Source: Dysgonomonas sp. PF1-14
GTDB taxonomy: Bacteria > Bacteroidota > Bacteroidia > Bacteroidales > Dysgonomonadaceae
Direction of reading: 5' to 3'
NCBI RefSeq assembly: GCF_029892965.1
Contig: NZ_JARXWN010000008.1
Coordinates: 62,001 to 126,000 of the forward strand
DNA: 64,000 nt
The notes beneath the pieces were generated by a model. The model was not told where the DNA came from, ran no database searches, and saw only the letters and a list, made by a program, of their open reading frames with translations. Shown in pieces: positions 8,415 to 17,463 of the stretch. Both the position numbers and the translations under genes were made by a program. Every line of letters begins with the position of its first letter. The first letter of the stretch is position 1.

Positions 8415-10142
8415 ATGAAACTGACCTATAAACAACGGATATTCACATACTTCTTCATCATATTTGCCCTGTTTGCGGTATGTATCATCATATTCGAGCA
8501 GAAAGAAGAAAAGAATCAGCGTACGCTTGCCTTGCAGGACAGGCTCGACAGTTACGCCGAGATGATACATTCCTATGCCGGGCAGAACCATCTGACAGAC
8601 AGCAGCATGTCGCAGATAATGGTGCTTGCCAATGCCATGCCGATGGATATACGCATCACCATGATAGACGAGCAGGGTAAAGTACTGTTCGACAAAGATG
8701 TGGACGACATCAGCAAGCTCGACAACCACCTCGAACGCCCCGAAATACGTAATGCTTCGTTTCAGGGAAAGGGTACGAATATACGTATGTCGGCATCCAC
8801 ACAGCAGGAATACCTTTATTATGCCAAAAACTATAAAGACTACTTTGTACGTGTAGCTCTGCCTTACAACATACAGACAAAGGGTATGATGAAAGCCGAC
8901 AATTTCTTCGTGTACATTGTCATAGCCATGTTTATAGTCGTATTACTATTGCTCAACTATGTAGCGGGACGGTTCGGCAGTTCTATTTCGCAGTTGAAGA
9001 ACCTGACGACAAAGATAAAGGACGATAAGCCGCTGACCGAAAAAATAGATTTCCCCGACGACGAACTGGGCGAGATAGGCAGCCAGCTTGTAGACATACT
9101 GAAACAGAAAGAGAAAAGCAAGCACGAAATAGAAGTGGAACGCGAAAAACTGATACAGCATTTCCACTATTCGCAGGAGGGTATTTGTATTTTCGACAAA
9201 GATATAAGGAAGATTTATGCCAATACCAATTTCTTCCAGTATTTCAACTTCATAGTCGATCAGCCGGTCTTCAACCTCGAGGCTATCATCAAGGAAGAGG
9301 TATTCGATCCGGTGATAGAATTTATCAACCATCGCAAGAGCGGTGAGCATTACCATAATTATCAGATAAAGAAGAACGGTAAAACATTCTCCATACAAAC
9401 TATCGTATTCGAAGACAGCAGTTTTGAAATCACAATAAAAGACATAACCAAAACGGAAAAAACCCGCCTGCTGAAACAGGAAATGACAAACAACATAGCG
9501 CACGAACTGCGCACTCCTGTTACCAGCCTGCGCGGATATCTGGAAACGCTGAACACACAAGAACTACCTGACGACAAGCGGGCACAATTTATCGACAGAG
9601 CGTATCAGCAGACCATCAGACTGTCTACACTGATAGAAGATGTGAGCCTGATAAGCAAAATAGAGGAAGCCCCGTCGCAGTTTACAAAGGAGAGCGTCAA
9701 CCTGTGGCAGCTGATAAACGATGTGAGGATAGACCTGACGGACAAGCTGCAAGAGAATGACATAAAGCTGAATGTGAAAGTGGATGAAGAGCTAACAATA
9801 GACGGAAATTATACGCTGCTATACTCCATCTTCCGCAATATGCTCGATAACTCCATCAGCTACGGGGGGCAACACATCAATGTGAACATTACCAACTATA
9901 TGGAAGATGAGGACTATGTGTACTTCTCGTACTGCGATACCGGAAAAGGGGTGGACGAGCAATACCTGCCACGCCTGTTCGAACGCTTCTACCGAGTGAA
10001 CGAAGGACGCACACGCACCACAGGCGGTTCGGGACTGGGGCTATCCATCGTCAAAAATGCAGTACTGTTCCACAAAGGAGAAATACAGGTAAAAAACCGT
10101 GCCGGTGGCGGATTGGAATTTTTCTTTACATTGAGGAAGTAA
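8415..10142 (+). CDS. PhoR-like sensor histidine kinase
   Basis: 575 residues. TM1 ~10-28, extracytoplasmic sensor ~30-160, TM2 ~163-183, a HAMP-like linker and a PAS-like segment (~245-340). The HisKA motif AHELRTPVTSL carries the phospho-accepting His363. The ATPase domain shows an N box (DNSISYGG) and G boxes (DTGKGVDEQ, GGSGLGLSIVK). It presumably phosphorylates the regulator encoded upstream in response to phosphate. The ~200-bp spacer with repeats and a terminator may lower its expression relative to the regulator. Confidence 0.88.
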   Translation: MKLTYKQRIFTYFFIIFALFAVCIIIFEQKEEKNQRTLALQDRLDSYAEMIHSYAGQNHLTDSSMSQIMVLANAMPMDIRITMIDEQGKVLFDKDVDDISKLDNHLERPEIRNASFQGKGTNIRMSASTQQEYLYYAKNYKDYFVRVALPYNIQTKGMMKADNFFVYIVIAMFIVVLLLLNYVAGRFGSSISQLKNLTTKIKDDKPLTEKIDFPDDELGEIGSQLVDILKQKEKSKHEIEVEREKLIQHFHYSQEGICIFDKDIRKIYANTNFFQYFNFIVDQPVFNLEAIIKEEVFDPVIEFINHRKSGEHYHNYQIKKNGKTFSIQTIVFEDSSFEITIKDITKTEKTRLLKQEMTNNIAHELRTPVTSLRGYLETLNTQELPDDKRAQFIDRAYQQTIRLSTLIEDVSLISKIEEAPSQFTKESVNLWQLINDVRIDLTDKLQENDIKLNVKVDEELTIDGNYTLLYSIFRNMLDNSISYGGQHINVNITNYMEDEDYVYFSYCDTGKGVDEQYLPRLFERFYRVNEGRTRTTGGSGLGLSIVKNAVLFHKGEIQVKNRAGGGLEFFFTLRK

Positions 10143-10161
10143 TAATCTGTATTTGAGTTGT

Positions 10162-10181
10162 CTTCACTTAAAAGTGGAGAA
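10162..10181. repeat. Palindromic repeat, CCTCCACTT family
   Basis: CTTCACTT - AA - AAGTGGAG with outer CTT/AAG pairing, between the kinase gene and the AT-rich gene that follows. Confidence 0.55.
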
Positions 10182-10201
10182 GATAGAAAGACACTATATT
10201 T

Positions 10202-10966
10202 ATGAGCAATAATTGTATTTCCATTTCTAAAATAACGACCTGTATCATATTTATTATATTGATATTAATATGTGACAATGTTAAATCTCAAATATATTAT
10301 AGAAAAGGAGGTAATATAAATATTGCTTTCAATATATTGTATGTCAATGGAAATGATACTACGAGAAGTGAACTGTTCCTTAATAGTTCTGGTAAGCAAT
10401 GGAATATATATACAGGTAATTCAAAGCAAAAGACAATTATTAATGATTCTTGGGCTATTGAATGGAAAAGGGGTGAATACAAAAATAATAATTTAGTTAC
10501 CCAAGAAACAGGTGTAAAGGAAAATTCAGAAAAAATATTTCTACATCCTCCACGTTTTCAAGAATACACAATTTTGGAATTTTGTCCTTTCCCTCTCGTC
10601 GAGTTTCCATTAAAAATAGGAATAGAATGGAGCTGGGAATTAGAAGGAATAGGACAAAATACAAATAATCACTATTACAAAGCAATAAAGAGAAAGCAAA
10701 AATACCCAACTACGGTAAAAAATCATTACCGAGTAACAAGAATTGTAAATTACTATTTACCTCAAGAACAAAAGAATATAGAATGTTTTGAAATAGAGGC
10801 TATTGGAATAACAAAATACGGGAAAACTTATTTGAAAACGTTTTTTTCCCATTTTTATGGATTCGTATATTTAGAATTTAAAACATTAAATAACGAAACA
10901 TTTACTTTCTCTTTAAAAGAATATAATTCCACTCATGTTTTTGAGATACAAAATAAAAACAAATAA
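10202..10966 (+). CDS. Hypothetical exported protein
   Basis: 254 residues with an N-terminal hydrophobic segment (~10-28) that looks like a signal peptide. The remainder is beta-rich with no recognised family. Base composition is clearly more AT-rich than the flanking kinase and transporter genes, and it stands alone between a repeat and a gene-poor spacer, suggesting later acquisition. Confidence 0.6.
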   Translation: MSNNCISISKITTCIIFIILILICDNVKSQIYYRKGGNINIAFNILYVNGNDTTRSELFLNSSGKQWNIYTGNSKQKTIINDSWAIEWKRGEYKNNNLVTQETGVKENSEKIFLHPPRFQEYTILEFCPFPLVEFPLKIGIEWSWELEGIGQNTNNHYYKAIKRKQKYPTTVKNHYRVTRIVNYYLPQEQKNIECFEIEAIGITKYGKTYLKTFFSHFYGFVYLEFKTLNNETFTFSLKEYNSTHVFEIQNKNK

Positions 10967-11077
10967 TATTAATACCTTGCTCCCGCAGACCTCCAGTCTG
11001 TGTGTCGCATAGCAAAAAGACAGATTGTTTTATAAGATGTTCACGCCAGCGAGGGTTACGCTAAGACGCGCATTCTA

Positions 11078-11269
11078 TTAAAATTGTTTTATTATCTCAA
11101 ACTCATATTCATCTGCCCGAACGTACCTTGCTGTTCCATAGTAAATTGTCGTCAACAATAAATCCTTCAATATTAGCCCGAGATTATCGATACTCTCTTT
11201 CGATTCCGTCTGTATAGAGATCATTAATTCTTTTTCAATATATGCCCAAAACAATAATCTATATTCCAT
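11078..11269 (-). CDS. Small hypothetical protein
   Basis: 63-residue frame with an amphipathic, partly charged sequence (KELMISIQTESKESIDNLG). Nothing is recognised. It sits in an otherwise gene-poor 0.57-kb spacer and may be real or chance. Confidence 0.3.
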   Translation of the reverse strand: MEYRLLFWAYIEKELMISIQTESKESIDNLGLILKDLLLTTIYYGTARYVRADEYEFEIIKQF

Positions 11270-11542
11270 AAAGTATGTGTTATATACCTCTCTGTGTATA
11301 TACTATAGCAAATATATATAAAATAATAAGACGTACTTTTTATAAACAGTTTTATCTATACAGCAACCAATAGCGATTGGTGATTGTAATCAACAAAAAA
11401 TAGCGGAAAACAGTGCAAAATGCGTAAGCTTTGTAAGGTTTTAGTTAAAATAACTAAGAGAGCCAAATGATGAAACATATTGATGTGTATTTAGTGTAAT
11501 AATTGTCTTACCTTTGTCCCCCGTTTATAAGGTAAAAGCATT

Positions 11543-13219
11543 ATGGATTGGTTAACGGAAACCATACTCGAACCCTCATCGGTTCAGACGATTATAATTA
11601 TATCCATTGTTTCAGCTATCGGGATACTGCTGGGTAAGCTGAAACTGTTTAACATATCGCTCGGAATCACCTTTGTATTCTTCGTAGGGATTCTCTTCGG
11701 GCACATCAACCTCGATATCAACAGGGACATGCTATCCTTCGCCCAGAACTTCGGGCTGATACTCTTTGTATATGCACTGGGGCTACAGGTAGGGCCGGGC
11801 TTCTTCTCTTCGCTAAAGAAAGGCGGATTGCAACTGAACATGATGGCACTGGGCGTTATCTTTATCGGACTGATACTCACCGTTATACTAAGCTATGCGA
11901 GCAATATATCCCTGCCTAACATGGTCGGTATATTGTGCGGAGCTACAACCAATACACCTGCGCTGGGTGCTGCACAACAGGCTCTGAAACAGATAACGGG
12001 TGGAGACATGAAAGCTGTTGCCGATATGGCGCTTGCCACTGCCGTAGCTTATCCGCTGGGGGTAATAGGCGTTATACTGGCTATCATATTTCTAAGGAAG
12101 TTCTTTGTACCGAAAGACACCCTTACCAAGTCACACGAGAAGAAGGACAACAATATGCATGTGGGCGAGTTCCACATCACCAATCCGGCTGTGGAAGGCA
12201 AAAGCATACGCGACATTATGCAGCTCACATCGAAGCATTTCGTTATCTCTCGCATCTGGCACGACGGGGTAGTGACGATACCCACTTCGGAAAGCATCCT
12301 TCGCCACAACGACCATTTGCTGATCATATCCAAAAAGTCGGATGTAGAGCACATCAAGGTATTGTTCGGCGAGCAGGAAAATGTAGACTGGAACAAGGAA
12401 GACATAGACTGGAACCATATAGATAACAGCCAACTGGTATCGCGCCGCCTGATAGTGACCAACAGTAAGGTAAACGGCGTAAAGCTGGGAACACTGAAGC
12501 TGCGCAATAATTATGGCATAAACATTACGCGTGTAAATCGTGCAGGTATAGACCTGCTGGCATCGCCTGACCTGTCGTTGCAAATAGGCGACCGCCTGAC
12601 CGTTGTGGGCGAAAAGGCGTCGATAGACAACGTAGCGAAGATAATAGGTGATGAGATAAAACGCCTCGACAAACCGAACCTGATAGCCATCTTTCTCGGT
12701 ATCGCTCTGGGGCTGATATTGGGAGCGTTGCCCCTACCCTTTCCTGGAATGACTTTTCCTGTGAAACTAGGTATTGCCGGAGGGCCTATTATTGTGGGAA
12801 TACTGATGGGCGCATTCGGCCCGCGCTTCCACATCACTACATATACTACGCAGAGTGCCAATCTGCTGATGCGCGAGTTTGGCCTTACGGTCTATCTGGC
12901 ATGTCTGGGTATAGGAGCCGGCGAGCATTTCTTCGAAACGGTGTTCCAGACCGAAGGACTTATATGGATAGCTTTCGGCTTTATACTCACCGTAGTGCCT
13001 GTGCTGATCGTAGCGCTGATAGCTATGAAAGTGTTCCATCTGGAATATTCTAAAAATGTGGGTATGCTCTGCGGAAGTATGGCAAACCCTATGGCACTGA
13101 ACTATGTAGATTCTATAATAGACGATGACGAGCCGTCTGTGGCCTATGCGACCGTATATCCGGTGTCGATGTTTACCCGCATCGTATTTACGCAACTACT
13201 GCTAATGCTGTTTATATAA
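11543..13219 (+). CDS. AspT/YidE-family transporter with two TrkA-C domains
   Basis: 558 residues. Two membrane halves (~15-185 and ~380-558) flank two central RCK_C/TrkA-C domains (~205-290 and ~295-375). The halves share the signature CGATTNTPALGAAQQ / CGSMANPMALNYV seen in aspartate:alanine-exchanger-fold proteins. It is probably an inner-membrane anion or amino-acid transporter gated by the cytosolic domains; the substrate cannot be told. A possible -7 element TACCTTTG lies at 11509-11516. Confidence 0.85.
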   Translation: MDWLTETILEPSSVQTIIIISIVSAIGILLGKLKLFNISLGITFVFFVGILFGHINLDINRDMLSFAQNFGLILFVYALGLQVGPGFFSSLKKGGLQLNMMALGVIFIGLILTVILSYASNISLPNMVGILCGATTNTPALGAAQQALKQITGGDMKAVADMALATAVAYPLGVIGVILAIIFLRKFFVPKDTLTKSHEKKDNNMHVGEFHITNPAVEGKSIRDIMQLTSKHFVISRIWHDGVVTIPTSESILRHNDHLLIISKKSDVEHIKVLFGEQENVDWNKEDIDWNHIDNSQLVSRRLIVTNSKVNGVKLGTLKLRNNYGINITRVNRAGIDLLASPDLSLQIGDRLTVVGEKASIDNVAKIIGDEIKRLDKPNLIAIFLGIALGLILGALPLPFPGMTFPVKLGIAGGPIIVGILMGAFGPRFHITTYTTQSANLLMREFGLTVYLACLGIGAGEHFFETVFQTEGLIWIAFGFILTVVPVLIVALIAMKVFHLEYSKNVGMLCGSMANPMALNYVDSIIDDDEPSVAYATVYPVSMFTRIVFTQLLLMLFI

Positions 13220-13222
13220 CAG

Positions 13223-13690
13223 ATGAGGAGGACTAAAATACAGGACACACTTACCGAAGCCATACCTGCATTACTCACCTTGCAGGACGACTTCTTCATT
13301 ATCGGGGCTTCGGCTGCCATCCTGAGTGGAATAGAGATAGGCGACACAGGGGATATAGACATACTGAGCTCAACAGCAGATGCACAAAGACTGAAACAAC
13401 TCTGGGATGAAAAGATGGTAACCAACCCGCAGATGAAAGAGTCGCACCTCTTCAGATCAGACTTTGCCCGCTACAGCTTTTCACTGATGGACATAGAGGT
13501 AATGGGAGACCTTTACCTGTGCAGCGAAGGTGCATGGAAAAAAATAGAAGTACAGGAGTACACCTGTTTCGGCATCGACGGACTACAGATCAAAGTGCCT
13601 ACCATCGCGGAACAGATACGGATACTCGACCTGTTTGGGCGCCCGAAAGACCAGCAAAGAAGAGAGATAATAGTCAATAGTAAGGTCTAA
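13223..13690 (+). CDS. Nucleotidyltransferase-fold protein
   Basis: 155 residues. The pattern IIGASAAILSGIEIGDTGDIDIL (G-[AG]-S then D-x-D) is the core of DNA polymerase-beta-like nucleotidyltransferases of the AbiEii/minimal type, and a later acidic residue (SLMDIEVMGD) could complete the metal site. It starts 3 bases after the transporter stop, so it is co-transcribed. No partner antitoxin is visible. Substrate unknown. Confidence 0.6.
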   Translation: MRRTKIQDTLTEAIPALLTLQDDFFIIGASAAILSGIEIGDTGDIDILSSTADAQRLKQLWDEKMVTNPQMKESHLFRSDFARYSFSLMDIEVMGDLYLCSEGAWKKIEVQEYTCFGIDGLQIKVPTIAEQIRILDLFGRPKDQQRREIIVNSKV

Positions 13691-13695
13691 GACAA

Positions 13696-14721
13696 TTACC
13701 TGCCTCCGGTTACCACTTTGTAAACAGGTGTCAGATAGCGGTTCAGGAATATACCTGTCACAGCACAGATTACGACCGTAATAAGAGGTGTCAGCAGATA
13801 AGAAACCTGTCCGTTGATCACAGCGTATTCAGCCTTGGTAAACAGAGCCATTGTTCTCATTACAGCCTTATTTACATAAAGCATCAACGGCTTGTGCATA
13901 AGATAGATAAAGAATGAATAGGTGATAATGGACGACCGCGCAAACCAGTCGATATATTTATAGAAGCAGTCGTAAAGCAACCACACCGACACCAGCCCGC
14001 AAACAATAGACAGATTCCGTACAACAGACATGGCAAATTCGTGTTCTTCCAATACGATACATGCCACATAGGCAAAAAATACCCACAGAAAGGTGGATGC
14101 GGCAAGTAGAATCCGGTTGCCGTTGTAGTATGGTATACGGATATCATGCATAGCAATAAACGCACCGACAGAGAAGAAGGTAAGACTGATAAGCGGCCAG
14201 TCTATCTTATGGTACAACAGCAACCACGCCAGTAGCAGAACAGCAATATACAGGAATTTCCCGTTCTTTACCAAGTAGCAAACCAATGGCGATAGCAGAC
14301 ACAGCAACATCAGGTAGCGGAGAAACCACAGATGGAACGGAATGGGTTCGGCAAGCCATACCCAAAGTACTTCCCCCGCATTCGAAAATTGAGATATGTT
14401 AAAGGCTGCATAGACCGTTATAACCAAAGCCGATATTAACAAATAAGGGATAAGTAATGTGCGTACCTTTTTCCGCAACATCGTACTATATCCCTGAGGG
14501 TTGAACTCTTCTTTCTTGCGAAAGAAAAAGAACCCCGAAATCATAAAGAACAAGGGATTAGCTACATAACATAATCCTTTGGATATTACGGTTTTCATAA
14601 TATATGGCCATGAGCCATGAGGGGATAATATCCCGAAATAATTATGGATCACGATCACCATAATTATTAACAGAAATGATAACAAGCGCAGCTTGTTGCT
14701 CAGATATTCTGATATAGGCAT
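13696..14721 (-). CDS. Acyltransferase 3 family membrane protein
   Basis: 341 residues with about ten membrane helices. The N-terminal helix (RLLSFLLIIMVIVIHNYFG) carries the conserved His of acyltransferase-3/OafA-type enzymes, followed by NPLFFMISGFFFFRK. Such proteins O-acetylate surface sugars using cytosolic acyl donors. It is convergent with the upstream nucleotidyltransferase gene (6-bp gap). Confidence 0.8.
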   Translation of the reverse strand: MPISEYLSNKLRLLSFLLIIMVIVIHNYFGILSPHGSWPYIMKTVISKGLCYVANPLFFMISGFFFFRKKEEFNPQGYSTMLRKKVRTLLIPYLLISALVITVYAAFNISQFSNAGEVLWVWLAEPIPFHLWFLRYLMLLCLLSPLVCYLVKNGKFLYIAVLLLAWLLLYHKIDWPLISLTFFSVGAFIAMHDIRIPYYNGNRILLAASTFLWVFFAYVACIVLEEHEFAMSVVRNLSIVCGLVSVWLLYDCFYKYIDWFARSSIITYSFFIYLMHKPLMLYVNKAVMRTMALFTKAEYAVINGQVSYLLTPLITVVICAVTGIFLNRYLTPVYKVVTGGR

Positions 14722-14861
14722 AATATAGTCTTTGTAAAGCTGTCTTATCTGTATAACAAATCCTTATCCTGAAAGGGATTACCAATACGCTATGAAATAA
14801 GCGCTACCTTATGTTCCGGGCTCAATAAGGGGTGCTATTATTACAGCTTTAGATTTTTCGT

Positions 14862-14924
14862 TTGTCTTCTGCAGTTTGTCCTATAGTGTCCGCATGTCTT
14901 GTCTTCTACGGTCTTGTCTTCTGC
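14862..14924. repeat. Three short repeats TTGTCTTCT(G/A)C
   Basis: Copies at 14862-14872, 14899-14909 and 14914-14924 in the 281-bp spacer. No coding potential; function unknown. Confidence 0.5.
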
Positions 14925-14932
14925 AAATAATA

Positions 14933-14968
14933 AGGGATAGCCGGTTAGTGTTATGTCTCGGCTATCCC
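14933..14968 (-). terminator. Probable terminator of the aspartate aminotransferase operon
   Basis: 10-bp perfect stem GGGATAGCCG (14934-14943) / CGGCTATCCC (14959-14968). On the reverse strand it lies ~35 bases after the stop codon and is followed by a T-rich stretch. Confidence 0.6.
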
Positions 14969-15002
14969 GCAATATAGCCTGTGTCGGGGAAGATAAAAGT
15001 AT

Positions 15003-16196
15003 TTACTTCAACTTACCCAGTGTTTCTTTTACTCTTCTCATTGCCTCTACTATATTTTCGTCGGAGGTAGCATAAGAAAAGCGAATGTAGTCGGGTGCTT
15101 CAAAAGCCAGACCGCCTACACAGGCAACGTGCCCTTCTTCGAGCAAGAACATTGCCAGGTCGGCCGACGAGTTTATCGTCCTGCCATTGTATGATTTGCC
15201 AAAGTAATAACTGCACTCGGGGAACAGATAAAATGCTCCTTCGGGCTTGTTTACTTTGAATCCTTCTATTTCGGATGCCAATTTCACGATCAGGTCGCGG
15301 CGGCGCTGGAAAGCCTTACGCATATCTTCTATACATTGCTGATCGCCCAGATAGGCGGCTTCGGCAGCTTTCTGTGCTATAGAAGATGCGGCTGAGGTAT
15401 ATTGCCCCTGCAACTTGTTACAGGCCGATGCTATCCACTGCGGTGCAGCCATCCATCCCAAACGCCAACCGGTCATGGCATACGCCTTAGACACGCCGTT
15501 GATGATAACAACGCGGTCGTGTACGTTTGCAAACTGGGCTATACTTTCATGTTTTCCTATATAGTTGATATGCTCGTATATTTCATCGGCTATGATAATG
15601 ATATTAGGATACTTAGCCAATACGTTGGCTATGCCTTCAAGTTCTGCTTTGGAATATACGCTTCCGGTAGGATTGGACGGAGCACAGAGTATAATAGCTC
15701 TGGTTTTAGGTGTAATGACAGCTTCGAGCTGAGCGGGCGTAATCTTAAAGTCCTGCTCGATATCGGTATGTATAACCACACTCCTACCCTCTGCCAGTTT
15801 CACCATTTCTATATAGCTCACCCAGCATGGCGCAGGAATAATGACTTCATCGTCCTTATCGACTACTGCCAACAGTGCATTGCAAACCGATTGCTTGGCT
15901 CCTCCCGAACAGATGATCTGTTCCGGCTTGTAGTCGAGTCCGTTCTCGTTTTTCAGCTTCCTGCTGATAGCCTGACGCAACGACATATAACCCGGCACCG
16001 GGGTATAGAACGAAAAGTTGCTGTCAATGGCCTTTTGTGCAGCGGCTTTTATGTGATCGGGCGTGAAGAAATCGGGTTCTCCTACACTCAGATTGATCAC
16101 ATCAATCCCCTGAGCTTTCAGCTCATTACTCTTTTGCGACATAGCCAGAGTCTCTGATTCCGCAAGACTTGCTATACGTTTTGATACTTGTGACAT
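15003..16196 (-). CDS. aspC: Aspartate aminotransferase (class I PLP enzyme)
   Basis: 397 residues, the full length of the bacterial I-gamma aspartate aminotransferase group. Motifs: INLSVGEPDF near the N-terminus, APSNPTGSVYS, DEIYEHINY, the PLP-lysine motif NGVSKAYAMTGWRLGW and the substrate Arg in YIRFSYATS. It transfers amino groups between aspartate and 2-oxoglutarate in the cytoplasm. It lies 31 bases after ribBA. Confidence 0.93.
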   Translation of the reverse strand: MSQVSKRIASLAESETLAMSQKSNELKAQGIDVINLSVGEPDFFTPDHIKAAAQKAIDSNFSFYTPVPGYMSLRQAISRKLKNENGLDYKPEQIICSGGAKQSVCNALLAVVDKDDEVIIPAPCWVSYIEMVKLAEGRSVVIHTDIEQDFKITPAQLEAVITPKTRAIILCAPSNPTGSVYSKAELEGIANVLAKYPNIIIIADEIYEHINYIGKHESIAQFANVHDRVVIINGVSKAYAMTGWRLGWMAAPQWIASACNKLQGQYTSAASSIAQKAAEAAYLGDQQCIEDMRKAFQRRRDLIVKLASEIEGFKVNKPEGAFYLFPECSYYFGKSYNGRTINSSADLAMFLLEEGHVACVGGLAFEAPDYIRFSYATSDENIVEAMRRVKETLGKLK

Positions 16197-16227
16197 AGTT
16201 CATAGTTATAAGTTAAACATCTGAAGA

Positions 16228-17445
16228 TTAATCCACATTATGCAAATCGTGTCCCATACGCTCTTTCTTGGTGTGCATATAGAACTCGTTATATTTATTA
16301 GGTGTTATTTCGATCGGCACATTATCTACAACAGTCAGTCCGAACGATTCCAGTCCTCTCCGTTTCACCGGATTGTTTGTCAACAGGCGCATTTTAGAGA
16401 CTTGCAGATCGCGCAATATAGCGGCTCCCACTCCATAGTCGCGCTCGTCGGCACGATAGCCCAGATGCAGATTTGCATCTACTGTATCGAATCCTTCTTC
16501 CTGTAGCTTGTAGGCTTCCATTTTAGCCATCAGCCCAATACCGCGTCCTTCCTGATTGAGGTACACGATAACTCCTTTTCCTTCTTTCTGTATCATCTGC
16601 ATCGACTTGTGCAGCTGTTCGCCACACTCGCATCGGTACGACCCGAATATATCACCTGTGACACACGATGAATGCACCCTGACCAATATCGGTTCGTCTT
16701 TTTCCCATGTGCCTTTTATCAGCGCTACATGGTCGAGCCCTGTCGACTTCTGACGAAACGGGATCAGGCGAAAATCGCCGTATGCTGTCGGCATCTTTAC
16801 CTCTGCTCCTTTTTCGATAAGCGATTCACGCTCTAAGCGATAACGGATGAGGTCTGCGACTGAAATCAGTTTCAGATCGAATTTGTCGGCCATCTCTTTG
16901 AGTTCGGGCAGGCGTGCCATTTCTCCGTCTTCTTTCTTTATCTCTATCAGTACTCCTGCCGGATACATTCCTGCCAGACGCGCCAGATCGACGGCGGCTT
17001 CGGTATGCCCTACGCGGCTGAGTACTCCTTTATCTTTTGCCTTTAGCGGGAAGATGTGTCCGGGGCGGCCAAAGTCTTCGGGTTTGGTATCTTTCTTGGT
17101 TAGTGCCAATATGGTTTGCGCACGATCGTATGCCGAGATACCTGTGGTAACTCCGTTCTTCAGCAGGTCGATAGATACTGTAAAGGGCGTGGAATGCGTA
17201 GCGGTATTGTGGGTAACCATCATCGGCAGATCGAGTTCTTCGCATCGTTCGGCCGTAAGCGGTGCACATACCAGTCCTCTGGCATGTGTCTCCATAAAGT
17301 TTATCTTTTCGGGGGTAATGGCTTCTGCTGCAATAATGAGGTCGCCTTCATTTTCGCGGTCTTCGTCGTCTACAACTATTACAAAGTTTCCCTTTCTGAT
17401 TTCCTCTATAGCTTCTTCTACTGAATCGAGCTTTATTTTGTCCAT
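16228..17445 (-). CDS. ribBA: Bifunctional DHBP synthase / GTP cyclohydrolase II
   Basis: 405 residues. The N-terminal half (~1-205) is 3,4-dihydroxy-2-butanone-4-phosphate synthase with [11 protein letters not shown] and the [13 protein letters not shown] motif. The C-terminal half is GTP cyclohydrolase II with the zinc-binding [18 protein letters not shown] and the catalytic region NQEGRGIGL. Together they start riboflavin synthesis from ribulose-5-phosphate and GTP. It begins 18 bases after the LptF/G-like gene. Confidence 0.96.
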   Translation of the reverse strand: MDKIKLDSVEEAIEEIRKGNFVIVVDDEDRENEGDLIIAAEAITPEKINFMETHARGLVCAPLTAERCEELDLPMMVTHNTATHSTPFTVSIDLLKNGVTTGISAYDRAQTILALTKKDTKPEDFGRPGHIFPLKAKDKGVLSRVGHTEAAVDLARLAGMYPAGVLIEIKKEDGEMARLPELKEMADKFDLKLISVADLIRYRLERESLIEKGAEVKMPTAYGDFRLIPFRQKSTGLDHVALIKGTWEKDEPILVRVHSSCVTGDIFGSYRCECGEQLHKSMQMIQKEGKGVIVYLNQEGRGIGLMAKMEAYKLQEEGFDTVDANLHLGYRADERDYGVGAAILRDLQVSKMRLLTNNPVKRRGLESFGLTVVDNVPIEITPNKYNEFYMHTKKERMGHDLHNVD

Positions 17446-17463
17446 AATAGATTTCCTTCCTAT

